The notes: generated by a model not told the origin, from the sequence alone. 64,000 nucleotides of DNA from Salibacterium qingdaonense (GCF_900114715.1 NZ_FOTY01000001.1:69286-133285); one strand, 5' to 3'; positions 26,640 through 35,470 are shown, numbered from the stretch's first letter. Numbers and translations: made by a program.

Positions 26640-28085
26640 ATGGAAACGAAAAAAGCAACGTTAACCGGGTCCCTTGTCGTTCTGCTGCTGATCATTGTGG
26701 TACTCGGCGTCAGTATTCTGCATTACGGCGTGGCGCCGCACATCCCAATTGTACTGGCTACAATTATTACAGCCGTGTACGGGCTGATGCTCAAATTTTC
26801 GTGGAAAGACATGGAGCGGGCGATGGTGAAGGGAATTTCCTACGGGATCCCGGCCATTCTGATTCTCAGTCTGATCGGTGTGCTGATCGGGGTATGGGCG
26901 CTGAACGGAACGGTGCCGACAATTACATTCTACGGACTGCAGGTGCTGTCGCCGAGCTTCTTCTTGGTATCAGCTGTCATCATTACAGCGGTGGTGGCGG
27001 TCATGACTGGAAGTTCGCTGAGTGCGATGGGAACGATCGGTGTGTCGCTGATGGGTGTCGCCTACGGCATGGGTATTTCCCCGGAAATGACAGCTGGTGC
27101 GATTGTATCCGGCGCGATTTTCGGTGACAAACTGTCTCCGCTTTCGGATACAACGAACCTGACGGCTGCGACGGCAAAAGTGGATGTGTTTACCCATATC
27201 CGTCATATGCTGTGGACGACCATTCCGGCTCTTGTCATTGCACTGATTATCTTCGGTGTCATAGGTTTTACAACCAGCCAGGGAGGGGCTGATACCTCTC
27301 AGGTGGATGAAATGATCAGCACGATGCAGTCTGAATTTATGATTACACCTATCACGCTGATTTCGCCGTTATTGATCATTGGTCTTGCGGTGCGCAGGGT
27401 GAAGCCGGTGCCGTCTCTTTCGATGGGGTTGATTGTTGCGGTGCTTACAACATTTTACACAAGCCCGGGATCGAGTTTCGGCGATATTATGAACGCTGCC
27501 CATGGCGGATATACAGCTGATACCGGGGTGGAGTCGATTGACAGTCTGCTGTCGCTCGGAGGACTGGAAAGTATGCTCTTCGGTGTATCACTAATAATCG
27601 TGGCGCTTGCGTTTGGCGGTCTGTTCCGAGGCATAGGGATTGCACATGCGTTGATAGACAGCATGAAAAATGTTCTCCGCAAGAAAGGCAATGTCATCAC
27701 CTCCACTGTTGTGTCCTGCTTTGGCGTGAACTTTGTGATTGGGGAACAGTATTTATCCATCATCCTTCCGGGACAGATGCTGGAAGACTCTTACCGTAAT
27801 ACCAATCTTCATCCGAAAAACCTCTCGCGGACGCTGGAAGACGCGGGATCTATTCTGCATCCGTTGATTCCGTGGGGTGTCATTGGTGCCTTTGTGATGA
27901 CGACACTGGACGTCGGCATGGGATATATCTTCTTCTGCTTCCTTTGTCTGGTGACACCGTTTATCACGCTGATCTATGCGTACACCGGCTGGACGCTCAC
28001 ACCGCTGGATGAGGATACGGGCAGCATTGTCGATACCGAAGAAGAGGAAACCGACGAGAATTCGTCCCGGTCGGAAGCGTTGTGA
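26640..28085 (+). CDS. NhaC-family Na+-coupled transporter, paralog 2
   Basis: A 481-residue NhaC-family membrane protein, near-identical to the 23748 gene through all helices and the GAIFGDKLSPLSDTTNL motif. The two differ mainly in conservative changes and in an acidic C-terminal tail (TEEEETDENSSRSEAL). It heads a tight plus-strand run: a GNAT gene 6 bp later, then E1alpha, E1beta, E2-like and esterase genes. Being first in a 2-oxoacid dehydrogenase operon suggests uptake of the substrate or exchange of a product. GGGGG lies before ATG 26640. Which of the two paralogs is ancestral cannot be read. Confidence 0.85.
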   Translation: METKKATLTGSLVVLLLIIVVLGVSILHYGVAPHIPIVLATIITAVYGLMLKFSWKDMERAMVKGISYGIPAILILSLIGVLIGVWALNGTVPTITFYGLQVLSPSFFLVSAVIITAVVAVMTGSSLSAMGTIGVSLMGVAYGMGISPEMTAGAIVSGAIFGDKLSPLSDTTNLTAATAKVDVFTHIRHMLWTTIPALVIALIIFGVIGFTTSQGGADTSQVDEMISTMQSEFMITPITLISPLLIIGLAVRRVKPVPSLSMGLIVAVLTTFYTSPGSSFGDIMNAAHGGYTADTGVESIDSLLSLGGLESMLFGVSLIIVALAFGGLFRGIGIAHALIDSMKNVLRKKGNVITSTVVSCFGVNFVIGEQYLSIILPGQMLEDSYRNTNLHPKNLSRTLEDAGSILHPLIPWGVIGAFVMTTLDVGMGYIFFCFLCLVTPFITLIYAYTGWTLTPLDEDTGSIVDTEEEETDENSSRSEAL

Positions 28086-28091
28086 TGTGCC

Positions 28092-28610
28092 ATGACGATC
28101 CGAAACGCAAAGGTCGAAGATGCCCGAAAGATCGCAGAGCTTCATATCGAAGGATGGCGCCGGGCGTATGACGGGATTTTTCCGGAAGACGTACTGAAAG
28201 AACTGGATGTGACGGATTGGACAACGTGGTGGTCCGACATGCTGCAGCAATCGCAGGTCATCACGAAGATCGTCGTCTCCGAATACGGAACGATTGTTGG
28301 AGTGGTCAGCGGTGGACCGCTTCGCGACTCTTTCATTTCGGGATATGACGGGGAACTGTATGCAATATATCTGGCTCCGGAAGTGCAGGGAACGGGTTTG
28401 GGACGAAAGTTGTTCTTATCGATGGCCGGACAGCTGCAGGAATACGGCTTTACGTCGATGATTGTCTGGCTGGCTGTGAAAAACGAAACCCGCTATTTTT
28501 ATGAAAAATATGGACCTGTGGAAGTGAAACGTGTCATTAATCAATACGGTGTGGAAGATGCGGCGTACGGATATACGCTGCAGAACCTCACAGACATCGA
28601 AAGAACATGA
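28092..28610 (+). CDS. GNAT family N-acetyltransferase
   Basis: A 172-residue acetyl-CoA-dependent acetyltransferase. The acetyl-CoA-binding motif A is seen in ELYAIYLAPEVQGTGLGRKL, and the N-terminal MTIRNAKVEDARKIAELHIEGWR is typical of the family. The substrate is unknown. It begins 6 bp after the NhaC stop without a clear ribosome site, so it probably depends on translational coupling. E1alpha follows 21 bp later. It may modify an amine intermediate or a protein of the pathway, but there is no direct evidence. Confidence 0.8.
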   Translation: MTIRNAKVEDARKIAELHIEGWRRAYDGIFPEDVLKELDVTDWTTWWSDMLQQSQVITKIVVSEYGTIVGVVSGGPLRDSFISGYDGELYAIYLAPEVQGTGLGRKLFLSMAGQLQEYGFTSMIVWLAVKNETRYFYEKYGPVEVKRVINQYGVEDAAYGYTLQNLTDIERT

Positions 28611-28631
28611 AGAAAGGACGGTGATCGGCAG

Positions 28632-29699
28632 ATGATGCTGGATCAATTTCCGATGCGTCAGATATTGAATGAAGAGGGACAGGTAATCGAAGGAGAACAG
28701 CTGCCTTTTTCGATAGAAGAGGTCAAACGGTTTTATTACCTGATGCTGCGGGCGCGCATGCTTGATAAAAAAAGTGTAAATATGCAGCGGCAGGGCCGGA
28801 TCGGCACCTACGTGCAGTATGAAGGACAGGAGGCGGCCCAGGTCGGAAGTGCGGCGGCACTCGAAGACGGGGACTGGATGTTTCCGACGTACCGTGACCA
28901 TGCGGCGACCCTTACATTTGGTCATTCGATGCGGAACCTTCTGCTGAACTGGCGGGGGCGGCTGGAAGGCGGACTGCCGCCGGAAGGGGTGAATATTTTT
29001 CCGCCGGCGATTCCGATTGCTTCCCAGCTCCCTCATGCGGCCGGTGCGGCCTGGGCGGAGAAAAAACGCGGCACGGACCGTGTTTCCCTTGTCTATTTCG
29101 GTGACGGTGCCACGTCGGAAGGCGATTTTCATGAAGGATTGAACTTTGCCAGTGTGTTCCAGGTACCGGCGGTGTTTTTCAATCAGAATAACGGCTTTGC
29201 AATCAGTGTGCCGATGGAAAAACAGATGCACGCCAAAACGATTGCCCAGAAAGGGCTCGGCTATGATATTCCGTGCGAACGTGTCGACGGTAACGATATT
29301 ACCGCTGTCTATACGGCGGTGAAAGAAGCGGTGCATCGTGCCCGGAGCGGGGGAGGTCCGACGCTTCTCGAGGCAGTAACATGGCGGTACGGTGCTCATA
29401 CGACAGCAGATGATCCGACCAAATACCGGGATCAGTCAGAAAGTGAGCGCCGCCGGGAAACGATGGATCCGCTGCTCCGCCTGGAACGTTATCTGAAACA
29501 TCAGGACGCCTGGAAAGATCAATGGGTGTCTTCCCTGGAGGAAGAGATCTCAGCGGAAATCGAGCAGGCAGTGGAAGAGATGGAAAACTATCCGGAAGCC
29601 GATATCAGTCAGTTGTTTGATCATGTCTATGATGTACCAACATGGACGCTGCAGGAGCAGATTGACGAACATCTGGCAGTGAAAGGGAGGAATGGCTGA
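28632..29699 (+). CDS. 2-oxoacid dehydrogenase E1 component, alpha subunit (PdhA-like)
   Basis: A 355-residue thiamine-diphosphate E1 alpha subunit. The TPP motif runs from FGDGATSEGDFHEG to FNQNNGFAIS (GDG...NN). Other signatures are GRIGTYVQYEGQEAAQVGSA, FPTYRDHAATL and YGAHTTADDP with the phosphorylation-loop-like region. With the beta subunit it decarboxylates a 2-oxoacid and transfers the acyl group to lipoyl-E2. Bacillus pdh and bkd operons contain E3 and a full-length E2, which are lacking here, so this is a dedicated extra complex. Context suggests 4-hydroxyphenylpyruvate as substrate. It ends in a TGATG overlap with the beta-subunit gene. Confidence 0.9.
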   Translation: MMLDQFPMRQILNEEGQVIEGEQLPFSIEEVKRFYYLMLRARMLDKKSVNMQRQGRIGTYVQYEGQEAAQVGSAAALEDGDWMFPTYRDHAATLTFGHSMRNLLLNWRGRLEGGLPPEGVNIFPPAIPIASQLPHAAGAAWAEKKRGTDRVSLVYFGDGATSEGDFHEGLNFASVFQVPAVFFNQNNGFAISVPMEKQMHAKTIAQKGLGYDIPCERVDGNDITAVYTAVKEAVHRARSGGGPTLLEAVTWRYGAHTTADDPTKYRDQSESERRRETMDPLLRLERYLKHQDAWKDQWVSSLEEEISAEIEQAVEEMENYPEADISQLFDHVYDVPTWTLQEQIDEHLAVKGRNG

Positions 29700-30697
29700 T
29701 GACAACAACAGTGGAAACCAAAAATCTGACCATGATCCAGGGGATTAATGAAGCGCTCCGGACCAAACTGGAGGAAGATGACCAGGTGCTCGTGCTCGGC
29801 CAGGACGTCGGGGTGAACGGCGGTGTGTTCCGCGCGACGGAAGGACTTCATGAACAGTTCGGCGGCGAACGGGTCATTGATACTCCACTCGCCGAGTCCG
29901 GCATCGTCGGGACTTCGGTCGGCATGGCGGCGAACGGGTTCCGGCCGGTGGCGGAGATGCAGTTTCTCGGCTTTATTTATCCGGCTTTCAACCAGATTAT
30001 GACGCACGTCAGCCGTATCCGCCAGCGTTCGATGGGGCGCTATACAGCGCCAATGGTAATCCGGGCGCCGTTTGGAGCAGGCGTTCGTGCGCCGGAGGTT
30101 CATTCCGACAGCGTCGAAGCGTTGTTTACGCATATGCCGGGTGTGAAAGTAGTGGTGCCTTCCAACGCTTATGATGCCAAAGGCCTTCTCATTTCTGCCA
30201 TCGAAGATCCGGACCCTGTCATTTTTCTTGAGCCGATGCGCTGTTACCGGTCTTCCCGCACGGAAGTCCCGGAAGAAAAATACACGGTTAAGCTCGGCAA
30301 AGCAGCCGTGCGCCGGGAAGGAGAAGACATTTCTGTATTCACCTGGGGGGCCATGACCATCGAGACGATGAAAGCTGTGGAACAGGTGGAACAGGAAGAA
30401 AATATCACCTGTGACGTGATTGATCTGCGCACGCTGTATCCCATGGATAAAGAAGCCATTGCCGCCTCCGTTCAGAAAACAGGACGCGCCCTTATCGTTC
30501 ATGAAGCACCTGCCACCGGCGGAGTAAGCAGTGAAGTCATGGCTGTTATTAATGATACGTCGTTTTTGTACCTCTGTTCTCCGGTGGAACGCGTCTGCGG
30601 CTTTGACACGCCGGTGCCGGTGTATTCTCTCGAGAACGAATACATTCCGAGCCCGGAAAAAATTAAACGTGCCATCAGACGCAGTGTTGCGTTTTAA
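29699..30697 (+). CDS. 2-oxoacid dehydrogenase E1 component, beta subunit (PdhB-like)
   Basis: A 332-residue E1 beta subunit. The signatures are ALRTKLEEDDQVLVLGQDVG, GVFRATEGL, DTPLAESGIVGTSVGMAANG and APFGAGVRAPEVHSDS, with GYDTPFP replaced by GFDTPVPVYSLENEYIPS. It forms the alpha2beta2 core and supplies the lipoyl-binding face. The start overlaps the alpha-subunit stop, and the E2-like gene starts 18 bp later with AAAGGAGG. No lesions are seen. The substrate is unassigned from sequence alone. Confidence 0.9.
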   Translation: MTTTVETKNLTMIQGINEALRTKLEEDDQVLVLGQDVGVNGGVFRATEGLHEQFGGERVIDTPLAESGIVGTSVGMAANGFRPVAEMQFLGFIYPAFNQIMTHVSRIRQRSMGRYTAPMVIRAPFGAGVRAPEVHSDSVEALFTHMPGVKVVVPSNAYDAKGLLISAIEDPDPVIFLEPMRCYRSSRTEVPEEKYTVKLGKAAVRREGEDISVFTWGAMTIETMKAVEQVEQEENITCDVIDLRTLYPMDKEAIAASVQKTGRALIVHEAPATGGVSSEVMAVINDTSFLYLCSPVERVCGFDTPVPVYSLENEYIPSPEKIKRAIRRSVAF

Positions 30698-30715
30698 TGG
30701 AAAGGAGGCGGAACG

Positions 30716-31843
30716 ATGTTTGAAGTGAAACTTCATGATATCGGCGAAGGCATGCACGAAGCCGAAGTGCTGCATTATTTTGTCGAGACGGGGGATGCCG
30801 TAAAAAATGACCAACCGCTCGTGGAAGTGCAGACGGATAAAATGAACGCAGAAATTCCGTCGCCGCGCGCAGGGACCATCAAAGAGCTGAAAGCGGCGGT
30901 CGGTGACGTAGTAGAAGTTGGAAATACGATACTTGTGCTGGATGACGGACAGGAAGCATCGGAATCTGGTGCTGCTTCCGGTTCGGAAGCCGGGAAAGCG
31001 GAACCGGCAGGAGGGGCTCCTACTGCGGTGAAATCCAAAACGGAAACAGCTGCGGCTGTCATGACACCGCCCCGGCATAAACGGGTTATCGCAGCACCGC
31101 ACACGAGACGGATCGCCCGGGAACAAAAGGTGGACATCGAACAGATTGAAGGAACGGGTAAAAATGGCCGGGTGCTGGATGAAGACATTTTTACCTTCGC
31201 GCGGAACGGGGATAACGTTGGGAAAGCGACGGCAGAGCCGCAGGAAGAAATGATGCCGGACACGGCGGCGCTTTCTGAAACAACCGGCTTTTTTACCCTG
31301 CCTGCTGTCAGTTACCGCCGGGAAGTGGATGTGACCAAGGTGCAGGAGCGCCGGAAAGTGCTTCAGGAGCACGGATTGAATATATCTGTGACCGCGTTTG
31401 TGATCAAAGCACTGCAGACAGCCTGGTCGAAGAGTTCTTTGAAGCAGGCGGAAGAATGTCATATCGGCCTTGTGACGGAGACAGAAACCGGTTTTGCCGT
31501 CCCGGTGCTGGAAGATGTGCAGCATATCTCGTTATCCCGCATTGACACTGGGCGCAGGGAGGCATCATCTTCTGACACTGCTCCGGTACTGGCGGTGACG
31601 AATATGGATCCGGAAGAGGACACGCCGGTTCCGATGGGCTGTACGAAAGTACCGACGGCTGTTCTGCATCCTATTACGGAAAAAGCAGCGGTGAAAAACG
31701 GGGAAGTATCGGTATGTGACATGATGGAAGTTACGCTGACCATCGATACGCGTCAGGTGCCGCCGCAGGCAGCGGCAGGTCTCCTCCGCGAGACGGCAGG
31801 CCTGATCGAACATCCCGACTTGATGCTCGCGGAAATGGTTTGA
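30716..31843 (+). CDS. E2-like lipoyl protein with degenerate acyltransferase domain
   Basis: A 375-residue protein with E2 architecture. A lipoyl domain (residues 1-80, lipoylated Lys42 in [11 protein letters not shown]) is followed by an Ala/Gly linker, a peripheral subunit-binding domain ([20 protein letters not shown], about 125-160) and a catalytic-like domain (about 185-375). The last is shortened and altered. The universal DHRxxDG motif reads DTRQVPP (residues 344-350), so the catalytic His and Asp-Gly are gone, and the FTISNLGxFG stretch is replaced by [16 protein letters not shown]. CoA transacylation is therefore doubtful. It could carry acyl-lipoyl for another acceptor, perhaps the adjacent esterase. 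The linker and lipoyl parts look functional. Confidence 0.85.
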   Translation: MFEVKLHDIGEGMHEAEVLHYFVETGDAVKNDQPLVEVQTDKMNAEIPSPRAGTIKELKAAVGDVVEVGNTILVLDDGQEASESGAASGSEAGKAEPAGGAPTAVKSKTETAAAVMTPPRHKRVIAAPHTRRIAREQKVDIEQIEGTGKNGRVLDEDIFTFARNGDNVGKATAEPQEEMMPDTAALSETTGFFTLPAVSYRREVDVTKVQERRKVLQEHGLNISVTAFVIKALQTAWSKSSLKQAEECHIGLVTETETGFAVPVLEDVQHISLSRIDTGRREASSSDTAPVLAVTNMDPEEDTPVPMGCTKVPTAVLHPITEKAAVKNGEVSVCDMMEVTLTIDTRQVPPQAAAGLLRETAGLIEHPDLMLAEMV

Positions 31844-31854
31844 GAGGTGGGACT

Positions 31855-32748
31855 ATGACAAAGTCATTGGCACAAGAAACGATCATGATACATGGCACGG
31901 AGCGGATATACCGTTATTATGTTCCTTCAACGGTGACGACGGATACCCCGGCGCCGCTGATGATCAGTTTTCACGGCGCCGGCAGTGACGCTGCCTATCA
32001 CAGCAGGTTAACAGGCTTTACCGAAACAGCGGAAGAGGAAGGGTTTATCGTTCTCTTTCCGGAGGCGGTCGAAGCAAAGCCGGGCCGGTCTTTAACAAGA
32101 CAGTGGAATGAAGGCCGCAAAGGGAGCATGGCATCTGAGGCAGGCATCGAGGATATTCTTTTTACAGAAAAAATTCTGAAACAATGGCAGAAACACTATA
32201 CGGTGGATACGAATCGAATCTATGCGACCGGATTCTCCAACGGCGCCAGTTTCAGTCTCCGGGCTGCGATTGAACTTCCGGGCACGTTTGCCGGCGTCGG
32301 GGCTGTTGCAGGTCCGCTTCCGGAACCACTGCAGCAGCAGGAAACCAACGGTCTTCCGCCGCTTGTGTTTATCATGGGCCGCGAAGATCCAGTCGTCCCG
32401 TTTGCCGCTGAAGATGCCAAAGGCGAAGTGGACTATGACATCACCGGACTGCTCGGATCCCGTGCGACAGCGGAATGGTGGACCTACCAGTCGGCTTCTT
32501 CGTGGGAGCGGAAAGAAGAACGGCTTGCCCCGCTCTCGCTGCATGATTCGACGCGGGTGGAGCGCGATCTTTATGAAACAGATACCGGTCAGATAGCGGC
32601 GGCACTCTATATCATAAAAGGGGGAGGCCATACGTGGCCCGGAGGACTGAAAGTACAGCACCCGGACTTTGGCCGCGTCAGTCAACAGCTCGATGCAGGC
32701 CGAACCATCTGGCAGATGCTGCAGTCGATGTCCGGAGCCAGCCGGTAA
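31855..32748 (+). CDS. Cytoplasmic CE1/LpqC-type esterase
   Basis: A 297-residue alpha/beta hydrolase of the PHB-depolymerase/feruloyl-esterase (LpqC) group. The triad motifs are GFSNGASFSL (nucleophile Ser), GREDPVVPF (Asp) and GGGHTWPGG (His); the oxyanion region is SFHGAGSDAAYH. Relatives are usually secreted, but this protein has no signal peptide. Start ATG 31855 follows GAGGTGGG, 11 bp after the E2-like stop, so it is the last gene of the dehydrogenase operon. I infer that it may hydrolyse the acyl-thioester product or an aromatic ester to give free 4-HPA; a plain aromatic esterase is the alternative. Confidence 0.8.
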   Translation: MTKSLAQETIMIHGTERIYRYYVPSTVTTDTPAPLMISFHGAGSDAAYHSRLTGFTETAEEEGFIVLFPEAVEAKPGRSLTRQWNEGRKGSMASEAGIEDILFTEKILKQWQKHYTVDTNRIYATGFSNGASFSLRAAIELPGTFAGVGAVAGPLPEPLQQQETNGLPPLVFIMGREDPVVPFAAEDAKGEVDYDITGLLGSRATAEWWTYQSASSWERKEERLAPLSLHDSTRVERDLYETDTGQIAAALYIIKGGGHTWPGGLKVQHPDFGRVSQQLDAGRTIWQMLQSMSGASR

Positions 32749-32779
32749 ATGGTTCTATTCAGCGGGTAAACAAGAAAAG

Positions 32780-32812
32780 CCTGCCGGGAAAAGGCCCGGC
32801 AGGTTATTTTTT
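32780..32812 (+). terminator. Terminator between esterase and hpaF
   Basis: CCTGCCGGG (32780-32788) and CCCGGCAGG (32795-32803) form a perfect stem, followed by TTATTTTTT. It ends the plus-strand operon and overlaps the last codons of the convergent hpaF. Confidence 0.9.
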
Positions 32813-33190
32813 ATACCGTGGATGGATATTGTTTTTCTTATAGGTCCCGCCTTCGCCGAATTCCTGCAGTTCGAGGGAGAGAGCGAGGTACCGTTTCTCA
32901 AATAGATCGGAGAAGTGCGTTTCCATCACTTCAAATAATTTCTCAGAGATCATCGTCTTGTCCTCTTTTGAACGGCCGCCGCCGATTTTCAGCATGGCGT
33001 GGATGAAGGCATCGTCTTCGGTATCATCGGCAATGACATAGTCGTTCAGCTCGATGGCGCGCGACCGAACGCCCCCGACGGGAAAAAGGTCGGGGTGGGC
33101 GGTCAGCACGTCATTGATTTTTTTCAAAAACCCGCGGATGTCGCCGTCTGCTTTCAGGTTATCGGTATATTCCACGATGAAATGCGGCAT
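32804..33190 (-). CDS. hpaF: 5-carboxymethyl-2-hydroxymuconate delta-isomerase
   Basis: A 128-residue tautomerase-fold isomerase of the homoprotocatechuate meta-cleavage pathway. It isomerises 5-carboxymethyl-2-hydroxymuconate to the 2-oxo-3-ene form. The N-terminal Pro2 (MPHFIVEYTDNL) is the catalytic base after Met removal, and the family motifs RSRAIELNDYVIAD, FIHAMLKIGGGRS and HFSDLFEKRYLALSLEL are clear. Length is normal. It lies 14 bp after hpaG2 with GGAGGAACC-type ribosome sequence and is the last gene of the minus-strand hpa operon. Confidence 0.93.
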   Translation of the reverse strand: MPHFIVEYTDNLKADGDIRGFLKKINDVLTAHPDLFPVGGVRSRAIELNDYVIADDTEDDAFIHAMLKIGGGRSKEDKTMISEKLFEVMETHFSDLFEKRYLALSLELQEFGEGGTYKKNNIHPRYKK

Positions 33191-33204
33191 GAGTGGGTTC
33201 CTCC

Positions 33205-33945
33205 TTATGCGTGGCGGATGTAGTTGGTCAGGGCGCCGATTCCTTCGATTTCAGTGACGACCGTATCGCCTGCGTGCACCTGATCGAGCCCTTCCGGTGT
33301 GCCTGTCAGAATGACGTCATTGGGATTCAGGGTCATAAAGCTGCTCAAGTATTCAATCAGATCCGGAATCTTGAAAATCATATCGGCGGTCGTTCCTTCC
33401 TGGGTAAGACGGTCGTTGATGTAGGTTTTCAGCGTCAGGTTCATCGGGTCGTAAATATCGTCGCGGTCAACAAACCAGGGGCCGAGCGGGGTGCACGTAT
33501 CCCGGTTTTTTACGCGCAGGTTGGGACGGTAATAGTTTTCGAGATAATCGCGGATAGCATAATCATTACCGATGGTGTACCCGGCGACATAGTCATAGGC
33601 GTCTTCTTTTTTTACATCTTTGGCCGTCCGTCCGATGACAACGCCCAGTTCACACTCGTAGTGCATGTTTTCCGCTTCCTGCGGACGCTTTGTTTCGCCG
33701 CGGTGGCCGATAAATGTATTTGGCCCTTTCAGAAAAACAAGCGGTTCCTCGGGAGCTTTAAAGGAAAGCTCTTTGGCGTGGTCGGCGTAGTTCAGACCGA
33801 GGGCAAAGGTAGTCTGCGGCTGCACCGGCGGCAGCCATTCCACGTTTTCTTCATTCAAAAGGCGTCCGTCTTCCAGTTTGATACATCCGTTTTCTTCGAC
33901 GGCATCGTGAAGAACGCCGCCTGCAGCGACTCGTGCTCGTTTCAT
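33205..33945 (-). CDS. hpaG2: HpaG2: homoprotocatechuate-pathway decarboxylase/isomerase, C-terminal-half homolog
   Basis: A 246-residue FAH-fold protein equal to the second half of the fused E. coli HpaG. Metal-binding motifs are ALGLNYADHAKEL, FLKGPNTFIGH, MHYECELGVVIG and the C-terminal LTGTPEGLDQV. Together with HpaG1 it decarboxylates 5-oxo-pent-3-ene-1,2,5-tricarboxylate and isomerises the product 2-hydroxyhepta-2,4-diene-1,7-dioate. Start ATG 33945 follows GGAGGATG; a longer frame overlapping hpaG1 has no site. The gap to hpaG1 is 16 bp. Confidence 0.88.
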   Translation of the reverse strand: MKRARVAAGGVLHDAVEENGCIKLEDGRLLNEENVEWLPPVQPQTTFALGLNYADHAKELSFKAPEEPLVFLKGPNTFIGHRGETKRPQEAENMHYECELGVVIGRTAKDVKKEDAYDYVAGYTIGNDYAIRDYLENYYRPNLRVKNRDTCTPLGPWFVDRDDIYDPMNLTLKTYINDRLTQEGTTADMIFKIPDLIEYLSSFMTLNPNDVILTGTPEGLDQVHAGDTVVTEIEGIGALTNYIRHA

Positions 33946-33961
33946 GATTGTACATCCTCCT

Positions 33962-34708
33962 TTATTGTATCGTGTTTTCGAGTGTGCCGATCTGTTCAAT
34001 GGTAACCTGGACGTGATCGCCTTTCTGCACGTGTGGGGGACGGGCCGGCGTACCGGTGAGCAGAACGTCTCCTTCATACAGTGTCATGAATTCTGTGACG
34101 TCAGCCAGGAGCCGGGGAATGGAGCGCACCAATCCGGCGGTGGAAGCTTTCTGTTTTGTTTCACTGTTCACCTTTGTTTCGATCGTCAGTTGATCGGGGT
34201 CCGGCACATCAGCTTTATCAACAATCCAAGGTCCGACCGGGCAGAATTTATCCCGTGCTTTCTGTTTGATGGGAGGGCGGTGGAAACTCTCGAACGGCAG
34301 GCTGATATCATTGGCAGCCGTGAAGCCCTCAATATATTCCCATGCGTCTCCGGGATTCACCTGAACGGCTGTTTTTCCGATTACAATGCCGAGGGATGCT
34401 CCTGTCTGAAGCTCATTTTCGTCTGCAGGCATCGGCACCGGGTGCTGGTGTGGATTCAGTGTGTTCACTGGTTTGATGTACAGCACCGGAGCTTCCGGCG
34501 GTTTGTTGTACGGTTTTTCGTGAAGAGCATCTCCCAGTTCGTCCAGTTCTTCCCTATAATTCAGGGCCGCGCCGTATACGGTGCCGTTCACCGGAACACG
34601 CCATGTCACGTTGTTGTCCGGCAGTCCGCGGACGTCGTTGGTTTCAGGCTGCACGTCCATCGGTACCGGATATATTTTCTCGTTGTAAAGCCCCTTGGCA
34701 GTTGCCAT
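33962..34708 (-). CDS. hpaG1: HpaG1: homoprotocatechuate-pathway decarboxylase/isomerase, N-terminal-half homolog
   Basis: A 248-residue FAH-fold protein equal to the first half of fused HpaG. Motifs are VYGAALNYREELDEL, PVLYIKPVNTLNPH, GASLGIVIGKTAVQV, GFTAANDISLPFES and LLTGTPARPP. It starts at ATG 34708 (MATAKGLYNEKIYPV) after AAGGAGTG. The split gene pair is the Gram-positive arrangement. No hydratase (HpaH) gene accompanies it, although HpaH shares this fold, so one of the two could in principle supply that activity. It is the first gene of the minus-strand run hpaG1-hpaG2-hpaF. Confidence 0.87.
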   Translation of the reverse strand: MATAKGLYNEKIYPVPMDVQPETNDVRGLPDNNVTWRVPVNGTVYGAALNYREELDELGDALHEKPYNKPPEAPVLYIKPVNTLNPHQHPVPMPADENELQTGASLGIVIGKTAVQVNPGDAWEYIEGFTAANDISLPFESFHRPPIKQKARDKFCPVGPWIVDKADVPDPDQLTIETKVNSETKQKASTAGLVRSIPRLLADVTEFMTLYEGDVLLTGTPARPPHVQKGDHVQVTIEQIGTLENTIQ

Positions 34709-34825
34709 ATTCTTCACTCCTTTATCAGTAATACGAAAGCGCATTCACTATATAATATATTTAATAATATATGATTTTAAATAAAAACTCAACAGAAAAG
34801 GAGCCAACCCCTTCAAGGTTCTCCT

Positions 34826-35470
34826 TTACGCTCTGTTTTCGTACGCATCCAGTGTGTTGAGTTTGTGCTGCCGTGCAAAGGCTTCGACGGCATCGTTTGT
34901 CGGCGGATCTTCGATGAGATCAATCAGCTGATCATGCTCTTCCACCGAATATGGCGCGCGCATTGGAAAATAGGCAAAGCCGGCGCTACGGACTGTATCG
35001 AGCTTTTCCCAGGACGCCCGGATGTCTTCGACGAGAAGCTGGTTAGGGCAGTGGGAATAAATCGCAAAATGAAATGATTTGTTCAGTTCACTAAACCGAT
35101 TCAAGTCATACCGCTGCAGACATTCTTTCATGTCTTCATTGATTGCTTTAATTTCCTCGATATGTTCGTCATTCATGTGACCGATGCTGAGTTTGGTCGC
35201 ATAACCCTCCAGCACAGCAAGCATTTCAAGCGTCTGCTTATATACTTTCTCATCAATCGACAGTACCAGGGCTCCGGCATTCGGTCTGTATTCAATCAGG
35301 TTGTCGGCTTCAAGCCGGCGTATTGCTTCCCGCACCGGGATGTGGCTCGATCCGATTTCTTTGGCGATCTGGTCGAGAATAATGCGCTGGCCGGGGGCAT
35401 AAGTGCCATCCAGGATTCTGTCTTTTATAACGGTGTACGCATATTTGGTCTTGTTCATCTTCTTTTCCAT
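34826..35470 (-). CDS. GntR-family (FCD) transcriptional regulator
   Basis: A 214-residue regulator. The N-terminal winged helix shows KDRILDGTYAPGQRIILDQIA and SSHIPVREAIRRLEADNLIEYRP; the C-terminal FCD ligand-binding domain has FHFAIYSHCPN and a final EEHDQLIDLIEDPP with metal/ligand-type His residues. It lies between the lysR and hpaG1 genes on the same strand. It probably senses 4-HPA or a pathway acid and controls the AT-rich intervals around it. The start is uncertain: ATG 35470 (MEKKMNKTKYAY) or ATG 35458; upstream sequence is AT-rich with only weak ribosome sites. Confidence 0.83.
   Translation of the reverse strand: MEKKMNKTKYAYTVIKDRILDGTYAPGQRIILDQIAKEIGSSHIPVREAIRRLEADNLIEYRPNAGALVLSIDEKVYKQTLEMLAVLEGYATKLSIGHMNDEHIEEIKAINEDMKECLQRYDLNRFSELNKSFHFAIYSHCPNQLLVEDIRASWEKLDTVRSAGFAYFPMRAPYSVEEHDQLIDLIEDPPTNDAVEAFARQHKLNTLDAYENRA

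Noticed and set aside
29627-31525. Long minus-strand open frame (632 codons) opposite E1beta and E2-like genes
   Set aside because: It is antisense to well-supported coding genes, is extremely rich in Arg, His, Phe and Cys, has no ribosome site, and shows no domain. It is a shadow of codon bias on the true strand.
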